DNA from: an uncultured Bacteroidales bacterium
Lineage (GTDB): Bacteria > Bacteroidota > Bacteroidia > Bacteroidales > Paludibacteraceae
Length of the DNA: 63,281 nucleotides
Direction of reading: 5' to 3'
Assembly (NCBI GenBank): GCA_900321605.1
Contig: ONWR01000009.1
Location: 1-63,281, forward strand
Shown in pieces: positions 55,401 through 63,281 of this stretch. The number at the start of each line of letters is the position of its first letter. The stretch's first letter is position 1. The notes under the pieces are model-generated. The model saw only the letters and a program-made list of their open reading frames with translations. It was not told the origin of the DNA and searched no databases. The position numbers were made by a program, and so were the translations under genes.

Positions 55401-58172
55401 TTCCAAGAGGCACTGACGATTTGCGAAGGTGATGACTTCACATGGCAAGGTCTGAGCGGATTGAGTAGCATCACCGGAACGAACACCTATCGCGTTGAAT
55501 ATGAGACACATGCAGGCAAAGACAGCATCTATGAACTGACGCTGACAGTAGTACCTGTAGAGCGCACGGTACGTACCATCACCTTCTGTGGCGAGACCGA
55601 ATGGAAGGGTACGACTTATACCTCTTCGGCTGTAGTGTATGACACGATTTCCTTAGCGAACGGTTGCTACCGGATTGAGCGTATCAACCTCGACAAAGCA
55701 CAGTCGTACTACTTCCGTGAGAGCAAAGAGTGGCCGCAAGGCAAGGTGCTCATCTGGCATGGTCAGAACATCACCACGGACGGTGTTTACTACGACCGTC
55801 TGACAACCGTTCAGGGTTGTGATAGCGTCTATGAGTTGACCGTAACAATCATCCCTGCAGCTCCGGAGAGCAACCAGTACGCGGAAGAGTTGTCCACTTG
55901 TGAGGGCGACACGATCGTTTGGCGAGGCAAGAACATCTGGCGTTCCGGTACTTATGTAGATACCGTTTGGGCGGAAGGCAAAGTCAAAGTGGACTCCATC
56001 TTCACTTTGAGTTTCACAGCTTGGCCTGCTCCAAAGGACACCATCTACGAACACCTCTATACCTGTAATGACGGCGGCGTCATCCGTTATAACGGCAAAG
56101 ACTACTTGAAGAATGACACCGTTATTACCAATTACCACACGATCCATGGTTGCGACAGTATCGTAAAGACCTATCTGCATTTCAACGAGGCGTTGTTCCT
56201 TCGCGACACAGCACGCGTAGCAGAGAACACCCTGCCCTATGCATGGACGCCGACCGGAACCGACACCACCATCTATCTGATGGAGCCGAGCACTTACCAA
56301 TACAAACAGAAAACCAACGGTGGTTGCGATAATGTGTGGGAATTGTTCTTCGAGGTATATCCGGTATTTATCCTGCGCGACTCGGTAGCCGTTTGTGAGA
56401 GCGAGTTGCCGTATCACTGGGAGCGCGGACCGATTGAGTACCGCTCCACCGACCTGAGTGCAGAGCCGGGAACGACACGCGAGGTATCGTACAGCTTCAT
56501 CAGCAAAATCACAGGAGCCGACAGCGTCTATATCCTGCAACTGACCGTCCTGCCGCAGATCAAGAAAGTAGAGCAACACTATTTCTGCGAAGGCGAAGAT
56601 GTCAGCATCTACGGTAAGACATACTACATGAGCAGCTCTGACAGTGTATTGCGCGACACGATCATGCGTCCGAATCCGGAGGCAGCCGGTTGCGACAGTA
56701 TCATCTATTTGGAGATCTATCAGAACCCAGTGAACCGCGTGACTGAGACCGTCATCATGCATGAAGGCGAAACCATCAATTGGCGCAGCATGACCATCAC
56801 CGAGTTGCTCACCAAGACCTATGAGGAGCGAGTGATCAACAGCACCGGTTGCGAGGATATTTACCAGTTGCGTGTCATTGCCGAGCAGCATATAGCGGAT
56901 CACGTTTGTGTAGAAAACACTCCCTATGAATGGCGTAACCAATACTTAAACACCACCGGAGTGTTCACCGATACCGTTCGCGTTAACAACGTGATCACAG
57001 AGTTCCACTCGCTGAGCTTGACCGTAGATACCGTTCCGACCCGATACGAGCGGATCTTCTTCTGCGAAGGAGACCAGATCAAGGTTGGTGACAAGCTCTA
57101 CCACAATCTCCAATCCGACAGCGTTTACCGCGATACCTTGCGCAAAGCAAACGAAGAGAACCTGTGCGACAGCGTCATCTACTACGAGATCACCCAGTAT
57201 CCGGCTAAACATACGATTGAGACCAAGATCCTGCATGTGGACAGCACAATCGTTTGGAACGGCATGACGATCACGGAACTGGTTGACCGCACCTATACCT
57301 ATGAAGGAAATACAGATCCTGCAACGGGTTGTACGATCACCGAGCAGTTGCGTATCGTAGCCGAGCAACGGGAGAACAAGACCATCTGCGTACTCGACAC
57401 TCCATACACAGCTTGGCGAGGATACCAACTCTACACAACCGGCATCTACACCGATACGGTCTTCGAGAATGGCTTCATCAAAGAATTCCATTCCTTGAAC
57501 CTCAAAGTAGATACCGTTCCGAGCATCATCCGTGAGTACTATGTTTGTGCCGGCTATCCGCAGTTCATCAATGGTAAAGAGTACGGAGCAGACGCCACGA
57601 TGCGTGACACGCTCTACCGCGATACCATCTCTGCCAAGACCAGCCCGACTTCGGCTTGCGACAGTATCATCTATCTGGAGATCCATGTATCGTCCGTTAA
57701 GAAACATACGGAAACAAGGATCCTGCCTGTCGGCGAGACGATCGATTGGAACGGCATGACCATCACCAAGGGAGGAGACTACAGCGTGACGACTCCGATA
57801 GCTACCGGTTGCGACAGCCTCAGTATCCTCCATGTAGTGGAAGAGACCCGTATGAACAAGACCATCTGTATCACTGATACACCGTTCGTCTGGACACAAA
57901 CCGGTGAGAGCTATTACACCGCAGGTATCTGGGCAGACACCACCATCGATGCATATGGACATATCAGCGCATACTACACCCTCCATCTGGCAATCGACAC
58001 TGTTCCTACGCGCACGATACGCGAGTACGTATGCGCAGGTACGCCGCGCACGATAAATAATAAGGTATATGGAGCTGATCCTGCTCAGAACGGACAAATG
58101 TTCCGAGATACTCGGCGATACGATTGTCTGGGAAGGCGATACCATCACAGAGATAGCCACCAAGACCTATAA
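52473..58172 (+). CDS. Giant GCDS-repeat surface protein, first reading frame
   Basis: A signal peptide (MKNFLYRLICCMLLIAAAVVNVNA) starts at least 1,880 residues of tandem ~70-90-residue modules with the consensus xICxGExYxWxGxxYxxxGxYxDT...GCDSIxxLxLTV, seen at least eight times here. Such repeats resemble the Cys/Trp-containing modules of large Bacteroidetes adhesins exported by T9SS. In this frame the family-like sequence ends near 58113, after which the frame reads RRYDCLGRRYHH and stops at 58172; the homology continues in another frame (next entry). A barrel protein gene precedes it. Likely an outer-surface adhesin or gliding-type protein. Confidence 0.8.
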   Translation: MKNFLYRLICCMLLIAAAVVNVNASIHYDTPMKYKLCMGDTIIIDKVRVVNDTIWYDTIVSSTPPNVPDTLIRTTVVNKFPTFLKLETERRIERGTTFNWHGIVISKAGMYEKVYKSVHECDSIYQIRVRERVETHITDTLCLGSSMTFGNQTLTKPGIYRDSLHYADYDSITILSLLGHMPDTVTHDVRIPEGTSFDWNGNSYSQTGVYDLAFTDRFGCDSLSRLVLTVYHVDTIDTAVVICPGESYTWHGYTGSQTMKYEFPGVRENGDQVWYRFDLTVKPMVVVDTTFTICDDETLSFNGKVYTNPGEYDDQYTCDTLYKITVVKYPTKLHVQTAVLDRTNPYYWRYVLDGVQYVDTILAAGTYEHTTHDAETGCNEIYRLIVTKDETAYHYITDTVVCENEYFEWRGKTGLNRQGIGTTTHYYDRYRTAADQDSIYELILRVQPVPRTSQTIKFCGSIEWNGVTYTESTVVVDTMMSMQYHCDSIVTTLLSKGIPFHKHDTATIRPGESITWRGQIISTDGQYKDSYVTAAGCDSIYSLGVGLEEVPVATPTRTWYASICEGDYYLWEADNQKYFNDGTYVDTVFNAVNPQQVDSLNILIITKNQKYVTRERITSHVFPTYYRGQEFYRDQEVEFHYTSDNGCDSVVIVKAEFEISHFEENVVICPGESYIWDWDGLTYRESGRYFKTIKDRNGNDSVEHILNLTVRYIPDTYIKKTICKGSSYTYGDRTLTEAGIYDFTFHETGCDSIVHLALNVVSPDTIRYVHHMNEHDSYTWHGEIYHETGVYYFHGTNRWGCDSLEILQLTVNHVDTIDSTAVICPNEIPFVWHGITASQSGKFTGTEEIGGVINYYRLDLTVREMVYLDTTFTICGDQTVTFHGVTYNESGTYPNHIACDTIVNVHIVNHPQQVYETHARMTDEHGYHWTYWDNGVKHENVLFNQPGTYEFETPNAETGCSEIWRLILTLDENSYLFQEALTICEGDDFTWQGLSGLSSITGTNTYRVEYETHAGKDSIYELTLTVVPVERTVRTITFCGETEWKGTTYTSSAVVYDTISLANGCYRIERINLDKAQSYYFRESKEWPQGKVLIWHGQNITTDGVYYDRLTTVQGCDSVYELTVTIIPAAPESNQYAEELSTCEGDTIVWRGKNIWRSGTYVDTVWAEGKVKVDSIFTLSFTAWPAPKDTIYEHLYTCNDGGVIRYNGKDYLKNDTVITNYHTIHGCDSIVKTYLHFNEALFLRDTARVAENTLPYAWTPTGTDTTIYLMEPSTYQYKQKTNGGCDNVWELFFEVYPVFILRDSVAVCESELPYHWERGPIEYRSTDLSAEPGTTREVSYSFISKITGADSVYILQLTVLPQIKKVEQHYFCEGEDVSIYGKTYYMSSSDSVLRDTIMRPNPEAAGCDSIIYLEIYQNPVNRVTETVIMHEGETINWRSMTITELLTKTYEERVINSTGCEDIYQLRVIAEQHIADHVCVENTPYEWRNQYLNTTGVFTDTVRVNNVITEFHSLSLTVDTVPTRYERIFFCEGDQIKVGDKLYHNLQSDSVYRDTLRKANEENLCDSVIYYEITQYPAKHTIETKILHVDSTIVWNGMTITELVDRTYTYEGNTDPATGCTITEQLRIVAEQRENKTICVLDTPYTAWRGYQLYTTGIYTDTVFENGFIKEFHSLNLKVDTVPSIIREYYVCAGYPQFINGKEYGADATMRDTLYRDTISAKTSPTSACDSIIYLEIHVSSVKKHTETRILPVGETIDWNGMTITKGGDYSVTTPIATGCDSLSILHVVEETRMNKTICITDTPFVWTQTGESYYTAGIWADTTIDAYGHISAYYTLHLAIDTVPTRTIREYVCAGTPRTINNKVYGADPAQNGQMFRDTRRYDCLGRRYHHRDSHQDL

Positions 58173-61100
58173 GCACATCACGAACGACCCTGTAACCAAT
58201 TGTGAAATAACTCATTACCTGAATGTTATAGCAGAAGACCGATTAGTCATCAATGACTTCTGCGCACTGGATACACCGTACGTTTGGAGTTATAATAACG
58301 AGAAATACTACACCACCGGTGTATATACGGACACGACCTTTGAGAACGGCTTTATCACCCGTTTCTACACCCTCGACCTGACCATCAAGAATCCGGAGGA
58401 GAAGACTATCTTCTTAGAGGGCTGTATCGAAAAGGGAGGTGTCACTTTCTTAGACCAAGTGTATCTGAACGATACGATTGTCAGCGACACCCTCGATTGC
58501 GACACGATCTACAAGATTCATGTCACGATTCACCGTGTCGATACGGTTTATCTCAATGACACCATCTGCGAGAATGACCTGCCGTATATCTTAGGTCGTC
58601 AGAATCCGGATACTATCTGGACGGAAGATGCGAACCCGTATTATCACTCTGACACCACCGCTTATGGTTGTGACTCGACCGTTGTGCTGACTCTGCATAT
58701 CACTCCGACACTCGGCAAGAACGACTCCACCTTCATCTGCGAGGACGAGATAGCCGAGCATCCGGTCGTTTTGGGTAACCTGACTAACCCGTGGTTCGAT
58801 ACCAGAGAAAACGGTAAATACCACGGCAAATGGGAAGGCAAATGGACCGGTGTCAAGTACACGACAGACACCATCGTCTGGGATTGCAACCATGAGTATT
58901 TCCATCATATTATCGTTCGTCCGCGTCAGAAGACGATACAGGAGGTAGAATACAGCATCTGTAGAGGCGACTCCGTTCAACCCTTCTGGCCGTACAACCC
59001 GATTTGGATAAAGACCGATACCGTCATCTATGACACGATTCCGAACATCAATCCATTCGAGGACACCAAACATGGTGGAACGGTTCATAACGACCGGGCA
59101 TATGTATGCGACAGCATCACGAAATGGACATTCCATCTGACGGATACCGTTCATAAACACTTATACGAACATATTCGCGAAGGCGAGACCTATGTCTTCA
59201 ACGACAGTATCCTTGCTACCACAGGCGTTTACGACTCTATCGGCGACTACACTACGATGGACTCGGCGCACAACTACTGCAAAGCATACTATCACTTGCA
59301 CCTGACAGTAGATCCTGTTTACCGCACAACGGATACGATTGACATCTGTTTCCGCGCTAACCGCGAATACACCTATGTAATGAGATCTCAGGATGACTCA
59401 ACGTACACCTTCAAGTTCCAGACACCGGATAAAGATACCGCTCTGCTGCACTTTGAGGACTCGTTGATGCACCCGTCATATCAACATTACGACCACTACT
59501 TCAACTTGGTAGTTTACTACCGTCAGGAGTACTTCAAACAATACTACGACACGATTTGCGAAGGTGACTCGTTGCGGTTCGATATCCATCACCGCAACAA
59601 TACATTGGAACAACGGTTCTTGAAAGTCAAAGGTATCTACTACGATACGATCCCTGCATTGAACGGTTGCGACAGCATCATTGAACTCTATCTGGAGACC
59701 CGCGACAGTATCAAAACGACATACATTGAGAAGACCGTTACCGACCGTGAGTTGCCGTACATATGGACCAACACATGGTACGAAGGAAACGTTCCCCAAG
59801 ACTCCACGATGGAGCTCCGCTCATCCGGTATCTACCAGATCACGATGCCGAGCGTACATGGTTGCGACAGTACGATCGTAATGAACTTCACGGTTCATCA
59901 GACCCATGTATTCATGGATACGATCGACGTATGCGACGCTATCAACAAGACACTTTCGCACACATGGTTCACCGGTTATGAGCAAAAGTACACTACTCCA
60001 CTCGCGGACGACACCATCTACGTCAAAGACACGCTGCAGACACGCATCAAACTGGATAGCATCTATGTACTATGTGTCAACTTCCATCAGACCTATCGCA
60101 AGCAAGTCTTTGAGAAGATATGTGAGGGAGACTCATTACGATTCGACAGACATCATATCGAGGAAGAGAGCAACCTCATCACGGAGCGCTACGTCAAAGT
60201 ACCGGGTGTATATTCCGATACCTTAAAGACGCTCTTCGGATGCGACAGCATCATTGAGTTGCATCTCTCATGGTACGAACGTATTCCGGTAGTTTACCAA
60301 GAAGTGACCGTCACCGACCGTGAGTTGCCGTACATTTGGCATCACACATGGCATCAAGGCGCTGAAGACTCGACCTTTGTACTGCGTGAGACCGGTGAAT
60401 ACACCATCACGATGCCAAGTGAGACCGGATGCGACAGTACGATCGTATTGAACTTCACGGTACATCAGACGCACGTCTTCCGCGACACGATCACGATCTG
60501 TGCTCCGGAGAACAGAACACTGTCTCATATCTGGGATTTCGAGCCGAACTATGAGCAGTTCTTCACCGTACCGGATCACGACGTAGATACCACGTACGAA
60601 GACACTCTGGTGACACGTATCGTTAATGACAGCATCTATCATCTGTATGTACACTACCATGTAGAGGATTCGACGATCATTAACGCGACTATCTGCGAAG
60701 GCGACTCGATGCGGTTCGGTCTGACGCGACTGAATATGCCACGTTACCTCAAAGATCCGGGTACCTACCGCGATACGCTGGTACGTCATGACAACAGTTG
60801 CGACAGTATCATCGTACTGCGACTCAATGTTTACCCGCGTTACTTCAACGACTCGACCAAACACATCGCAGACATTGATACACCATACATCTGGATCCAC
60901 AAGCAAGGCGGACAAGAGATAGCACGCGACTCGCTATACACCGCAGGCGATTATGAATACCGCTATAAGAGCCAATTCGGATGCGACAGCATAGACAGCT
61001 TACACCTCTTTATCCACAAGACCTATTACATACACGAAGACACCATTAATATTTGTTACAGCGAGACGCCGTTCACCTGGCGAGAGTTGAACAACATCAC

Positions 61101-63216
61101 AGAAACAGGCGATTACGAGAACCGCAGAAAGACCACAGAGGGTTACGACAGTATCTATTACGTACATATCAACGTTTGGAAGCAGGTATATGACACTATC
61201 CAAGCATCCATTTGCGAAGGCGACTCGATGCGCTGGGGTCTGACAAAGACCAACCATCCGCGATTCGTTTACAACGCAGGCCTGTACAATGATACGCTTG
61301 TTTCCAGCCGTGGTTGCGACAGTATCCTCGTGCTGAACCTGAATATCTTCCCGCGTTACTTCAACGACTCGACCAAGCACATCGCTGATGTCGATACGCC
61401 GTACGTATGGATTCATAAGCAAGGCGGACAAGAGATCGCTCGTGACTCGCTGTATGCAGCAGGAAGATACGGATACCGCTACGAGTCAACTCTCGGATGC
61501 GACAGTATCGACAGCCTGACCCTTGTGATCCATCCGACCTATCTATTCAAAGACACCGTCACCATCTGCTACGACCAAACACCGTACACATGGTACAACG
61601 CAGATCATACACAGATATTCCAAGAAGGCATCTACGAGACAGGCACCTATATCAAACGTCTCCAGACGCATGACCTATATGATAGCACGTACGTACGCTA
61701 CGTACGCGTGATACCGGTGATCCATGATACCGTTCGTCATGCTATGTGCGAGGGAACAGACTATCTGTTCAACGGAGTACGCTATACCGAAGGAGGCACC
61801 TATACCGACACACTCGTATCCAACTACGGCTGTGACAGTATAGTGACCTTGATCCTGACCGTCAACAAATCAATCTTCGTACGTATCCCTGCCGATATCT
61901 ACGAAGGCGAGACTTATATGTTCTACGGTCAGCCGTACACCACCTCGGGTACCTATCGTCATTACGGTCATACGCCGGAAGGCTGTGATTCGATTGCCGA
62001 ACTGTTCCTAACCGTTCATCCGCAGATAGATACGATAGTGACCATCTGTAAGAGCGAGTTGCCGTACACATGGGTTCATAAGTGGAGCGGACAGGAACGC
62101 TTACTCTACTCGCAGGGTATCTACCGAGACGACACGACCGTAGTCAATGATCAACGCACCTTCTACACCTTACAACTCGTAGTCAACGAACCGCTATACG
62201 ACACTATCCGTGCTTCGATCTGTCAAGAAGAGAATGACTTCTACGAATTCCGTGGACAACGATTGACTACCACCGGTATTTACCACGACACCATAACAGG
62301 CTCTAACGGATGCGACAGCATCACCACCTTGTACCTCACGGTCAACAAGCCGTACTACAACTATATTGAGCGTCATATTGTGGAAGGTCAATCAGTCGAA
62401 GTACTCGGTCAAACCTATAGCAATGATACATTGGCTACGTTCAGAGGATTAACACCTGCCGGCTGTGACAGCATCACCGATGTACGTATCATCATGCATC
62501 CGTTAGTTGACACGACCGTCGTAGTCTGCTCCGATGATCTGCCTTATCGCTGGATCAACAAGTGGAACGGTCAGGAGACCTTGCTCTTCGCTGCCGGTCT
62601 CTACCGCAATGATACCACGATGGTAAACGGCAAGCCGATGTACTACGGATTGAAACTCATCGTTAACGATCCTATACAAGACACCATCCGTCACGCGATG
62701 TGCGAGGGTGCAAGCTATGAGTTCAAGGGCAACACCTACGACGAGGCAGGCATCTATCGTGACACCCTCACGGCGGCTAATGGTTGTGACAGCATCGTCA
62801 CATTGATACTGACCGTTAACAAACCGTACTACAACATCATCAAGGAGAATATCCTTGAGGGTCAGTACTACGTCTTCTACGGTGATACAATCCGTGAGAG
62901 CACAACGGTTAACCATAGCGCACGCACTCCGGAAGGATGCGACAGCACGACCGTTCTCCAACTCACTGTTCATCCGCTGGTAGATACCGTCATCAACGTC
63001 TGCGACAATGACCTGCCGGTGATCTGGAACAACAGATGGAGCGGTAAACAAGAGAGCTACTACACCTACAGATCAACGTTAACCATCAGGTATTCGACAC
63101 GATCCGTCACGCGATGTGCGAGGGTGCAAGCTACGAGTTCAAGGGTAATACCTATACCGAGGCGGGCATCTATCGTGACACTCTCCGTGCAGCTAACGGT
63201 TGCGACAGTATTGTGA
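58069..63216 (+). CDS. Giant GCDS-repeat surface protein, continuation in second frame
   Basis: Same modules as the preceding frame, resuming at about 58113 with GDTIVWEGDTITEIATKTY; the first ~15 codons of this ORF are out-of-frame translation of the earlier sequence. At least fifteen GCDS-type modules are seen, some repeated in pairs with high protein identity (TVTDRELPYIW at 59737 and 60310; RYFNDSTKHIAD at 60838 and 61352). Near 63069 family-like sequence switches frame again, so the end at 63216 is artificial. The two frames are likely one original gene disrupted by a ~100-bp loss, or one gene whose repeats were collapsed in assembly. Confidence 0.72.
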   Translation: MELILLRTDKCSEILGDTIVWEGDTITEIATKTYKHITNDPVTNCEITHYLNVIAEDRLVINDFCALDTPYVWSYNNEKYYTTGVYTDTTFENGFITRFYTLDLTIKNPEEKTIFLEGCIEKGGVTFLDQVYLNDTIVSDTLDCDTIYKIHVTIHRVDTVYLNDTICENDLPYILGRQNPDTIWTEDANPYYHSDTTAYGCDSTVVLTLHITPTLGKNDSTFICEDEIAEHPVVLGNLTNPWFDTRENGKYHGKWEGKWTGVKYTTDTIVWDCNHEYFHHIIVRPRQKTIQEVEYSICRGDSVQPFWPYNPIWIKTDTVIYDTIPNINPFEDTKHGGTVHNDRAYVCDSITKWTFHLTDTVHKHLYEHIREGETYVFNDSILATTGVYDSIGDYTTMDSAHNYCKAYYHLHLTVDPVYRTTDTIDICFRANREYTYVMRSQDDSTYTFKFQTPDKDTALLHFEDSLMHPSYQHYDHYFNLVVYYRQEYFKQYYDTICEGDSLRFDIHHRNNTLEQRFLKVKGIYYDTIPALNGCDSIIELYLETRDSIKTTYIEKTVTDRELPYIWTNTWYEGNVPQDSTMELRSSGIYQITMPSVHGCDSTIVMNFTVHQTHVFMDTIDVCDAINKTLSHTWFTGYEQKYTTPLADDTIYVKDTLQTRIKLDSIYVLCVNFHQTYRKQVFEKICEGDSLRFDRHHIEEESNLITERYVKVPGVYSDTLKTLFGCDSIIELHLSWYERIPVVYQEVTVTDRELPYIWHHTWHQGAEDSTFVLRETGEYTITMPSETGCDSTIVLNFTVHQTHVFRDTITICAPENRTLSHIWDFEPNYEQFFTVPDHDVDTTYEDTLVTRIVNDSIYHLYVHYHVEDSTIINATICEGDSMRFGLTRLNMPRYLKDPGTYRDTLVRHDNSCDSIIVLRLNVYPRYFNDSTKHIADIDTPYIWIHKQGGQEIARDSLYTAGDYEYRYKSQFGCDSIDSLHLFIHKTYYIHEDTINICYSETPFTWRELNNITETGDYENRRKTTEGYDSIYYVHINVWKQVYDTIQASICEGDSMRWGLTKTNHPRFVYNAGLYNDTLVSSRGCDSILVLNLNIFPRYFNDSTKHIADVDTPYVWIHKQGGQEIARDSLYAAGRYGYRYESTLGCDSIDSLTLVIHPTYLFKDTVTICYDQTPYTWYNADHTQIFQEGIYETGTYIKRLQTHDLYDSTYVRYVRVIPVIHDTVRHAMCEGTDYLFNGVRYTEGGTYTDTLVSNYGCDSIVTLILTVNKSIFVRIPADIYEGETYMFYGQPYTTSGTYRHYGHTPEGCDSIAELFLTVHPQIDTIVTICKSELPYTWVHKWSGQERLLYSQGIYRDDTTVVNDQRTFYTLQLVVNEPLYDTIRASICQEENDFYEFRGQRLTTTGIYHDTITGSNGCDSITTLYLTVNKPYYNYIERHIVEGQSVEVLGQTYSNDTLATFRGLTPAGCDSITDVRIIMHPLVDTTVVVCSDDLPYRWINKWNGQETLLFAAGLYRNDTTMVNGKPMYYGLKLIVNDPIQDTIRHAMCEGASYEFKGNTYDEAGIYRDTLTAANGCDSIVTLILTVNKPYYNIIKENILEGQYYVFYGDTIRESTTVNHSARTPEGCDSTTVLQLTVHPLVDTVINVCDNDLPVIWNNRWSGKQESYYTYRSTLTIRYSTRSVTRCARVQATSSRVIPIPRRASIVTLSVQLTVATVL

Positions 63217-63281
63217 CATTGATCCTCACAGTCAACAAGCCGTACTACAACATCATCAAGGAGAATATCCTCGAAGGCAAC
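63069..63281 (+). CDS. Giant GCDS-repeat protein, third segment (back in first frame), runs off window
   Basis: From 63069 the frame reads QINVNHQVFDTIRHAMCEG, continues through AGIYRDTLRAANGCDSIVTLILTVNKPYY and is open to the window end. It is in the same register as 52473-58113. It repeats the unit at about 62680-62870 almost exactly at the protein level, with many synonymous base differences. It has no start of its own and cannot be a separate gene. Confidence 0.6.

Noticed and set aside
52473-63281. Possible CRISPR array or tandem non-coding repeat because of regularly spaced similar DNA words
   Set aside because: The periodicity is at protein level (GCDS modules of ~70-90 codons), with third-position divergence and open frames; there are no short identical repeats with unique spacers.

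Overview
The window looks like a chromosomal segment of an anaerobic, T9SS-positive member of the Bacteroidales. Three things point there. It carries a complete PorP/SprF-GldK-GldL-GldM-GldN (PorP-PorK-PorL-PorM-PorN) type IX secretion core. Nearly every transcription unit is preceded by the Bacteroidetes sigma-70 type -7 element TAnnTTTG, here often with an extended upstream TTTGCATATRT. Several secreted proteins have T9SS-like C-terminal tails. I cannot resolve the genus from sequence alone.

Layout. 1-770: two small genes, one running off the left edge, of a type often seen in Bacteroidales mobile or hypothetical loci. 778-4685 (minus): operon of an EFR1-type flavodoxin/ferredoxin, an exported arginine-deiminase-like lipoprotein, and a bile-acid:Na+ symporter-like protein fused to a DUF3089 lipoprotein hydrolase. 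4776-5908 (minus): flavodoxin lipoprotein plus hexapeptide acetyltransferase. 6153-8483: DUF1016 PD-(D/E)XK nuclease, a strong hairpin element and an AT-rich lipoprotein. 8675-10880 (minus): xpt, a YjbR protein, a sugar acetyltransferase, an unknown helical protein and an AraC remnant. 11088-20730 (plus): secreted small protein, DUF4353 protein, umuDC, another acetyltransferase, flavodoxin, acyl-ACP thioesterase, Hsp20 behind a sigma-54 promoter, and a PL9-like pectate lyase. 20844-27603: accessory, partly AT-rich island with DUF3791, a truncated DUF3990, a KilA-N protein, a four-gene cassette (HAD_SAK-like protein, double PD-(D/E)XK nuclease, stand-alone DnaE-finger-like protein, 11-residue-repeat exported protein) and a DUF4143 ATPase. 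27879-29433: AraC regulator, convergent flavodoxin, tRNA-Arg(ACG). 29444-43336 (minus): DUF4886 protein, polA without a 3'-5' exonuclease domain, then a long collinear run from a DUF2795 gene through porP, gldK-N, ftsX, DUF3098, uppP, truB, queA and ung. 43499-46863: cobalamin adenosyltransferase, methyltransferase, SpmA/B-type membrane protein, ybeY. 46978-63281: T9SS-style cargo, namely a PL1 pectate lyase, a nuclease/phosphatase, an outer-membrane barrel and a giant GCDS-repeat surface protein that is broken by two frame changes and leaves the window on the right.

How it fits together. The T9SS core would export the pectate lyases, DUF4353 protein, secreted phosphatase-fold protein and giant repeat protein, suggesting a pectin-degrading surface-active anaerobe. 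Stress and repair functions (umuDC, ung, polA, hsp20) and several flavodoxin-fold proteins are scattered between. The most unusual signals are (i) families of 7-bp (and 11-bp) tandem minisatellites in gaps and inside reading frames, including the same (N)NTTCAG heptads in two adjacent unrelated genes; (ii) the AT-rich cassette at 22351-26006; (iii) the domain-deleted PolA; and (iv) the symporter-lipoprotein fusion. No rRNA genes, CRISPR array, insertion sequence or replication origin were seen. All assignments come from reading the sequence; no database search was run.
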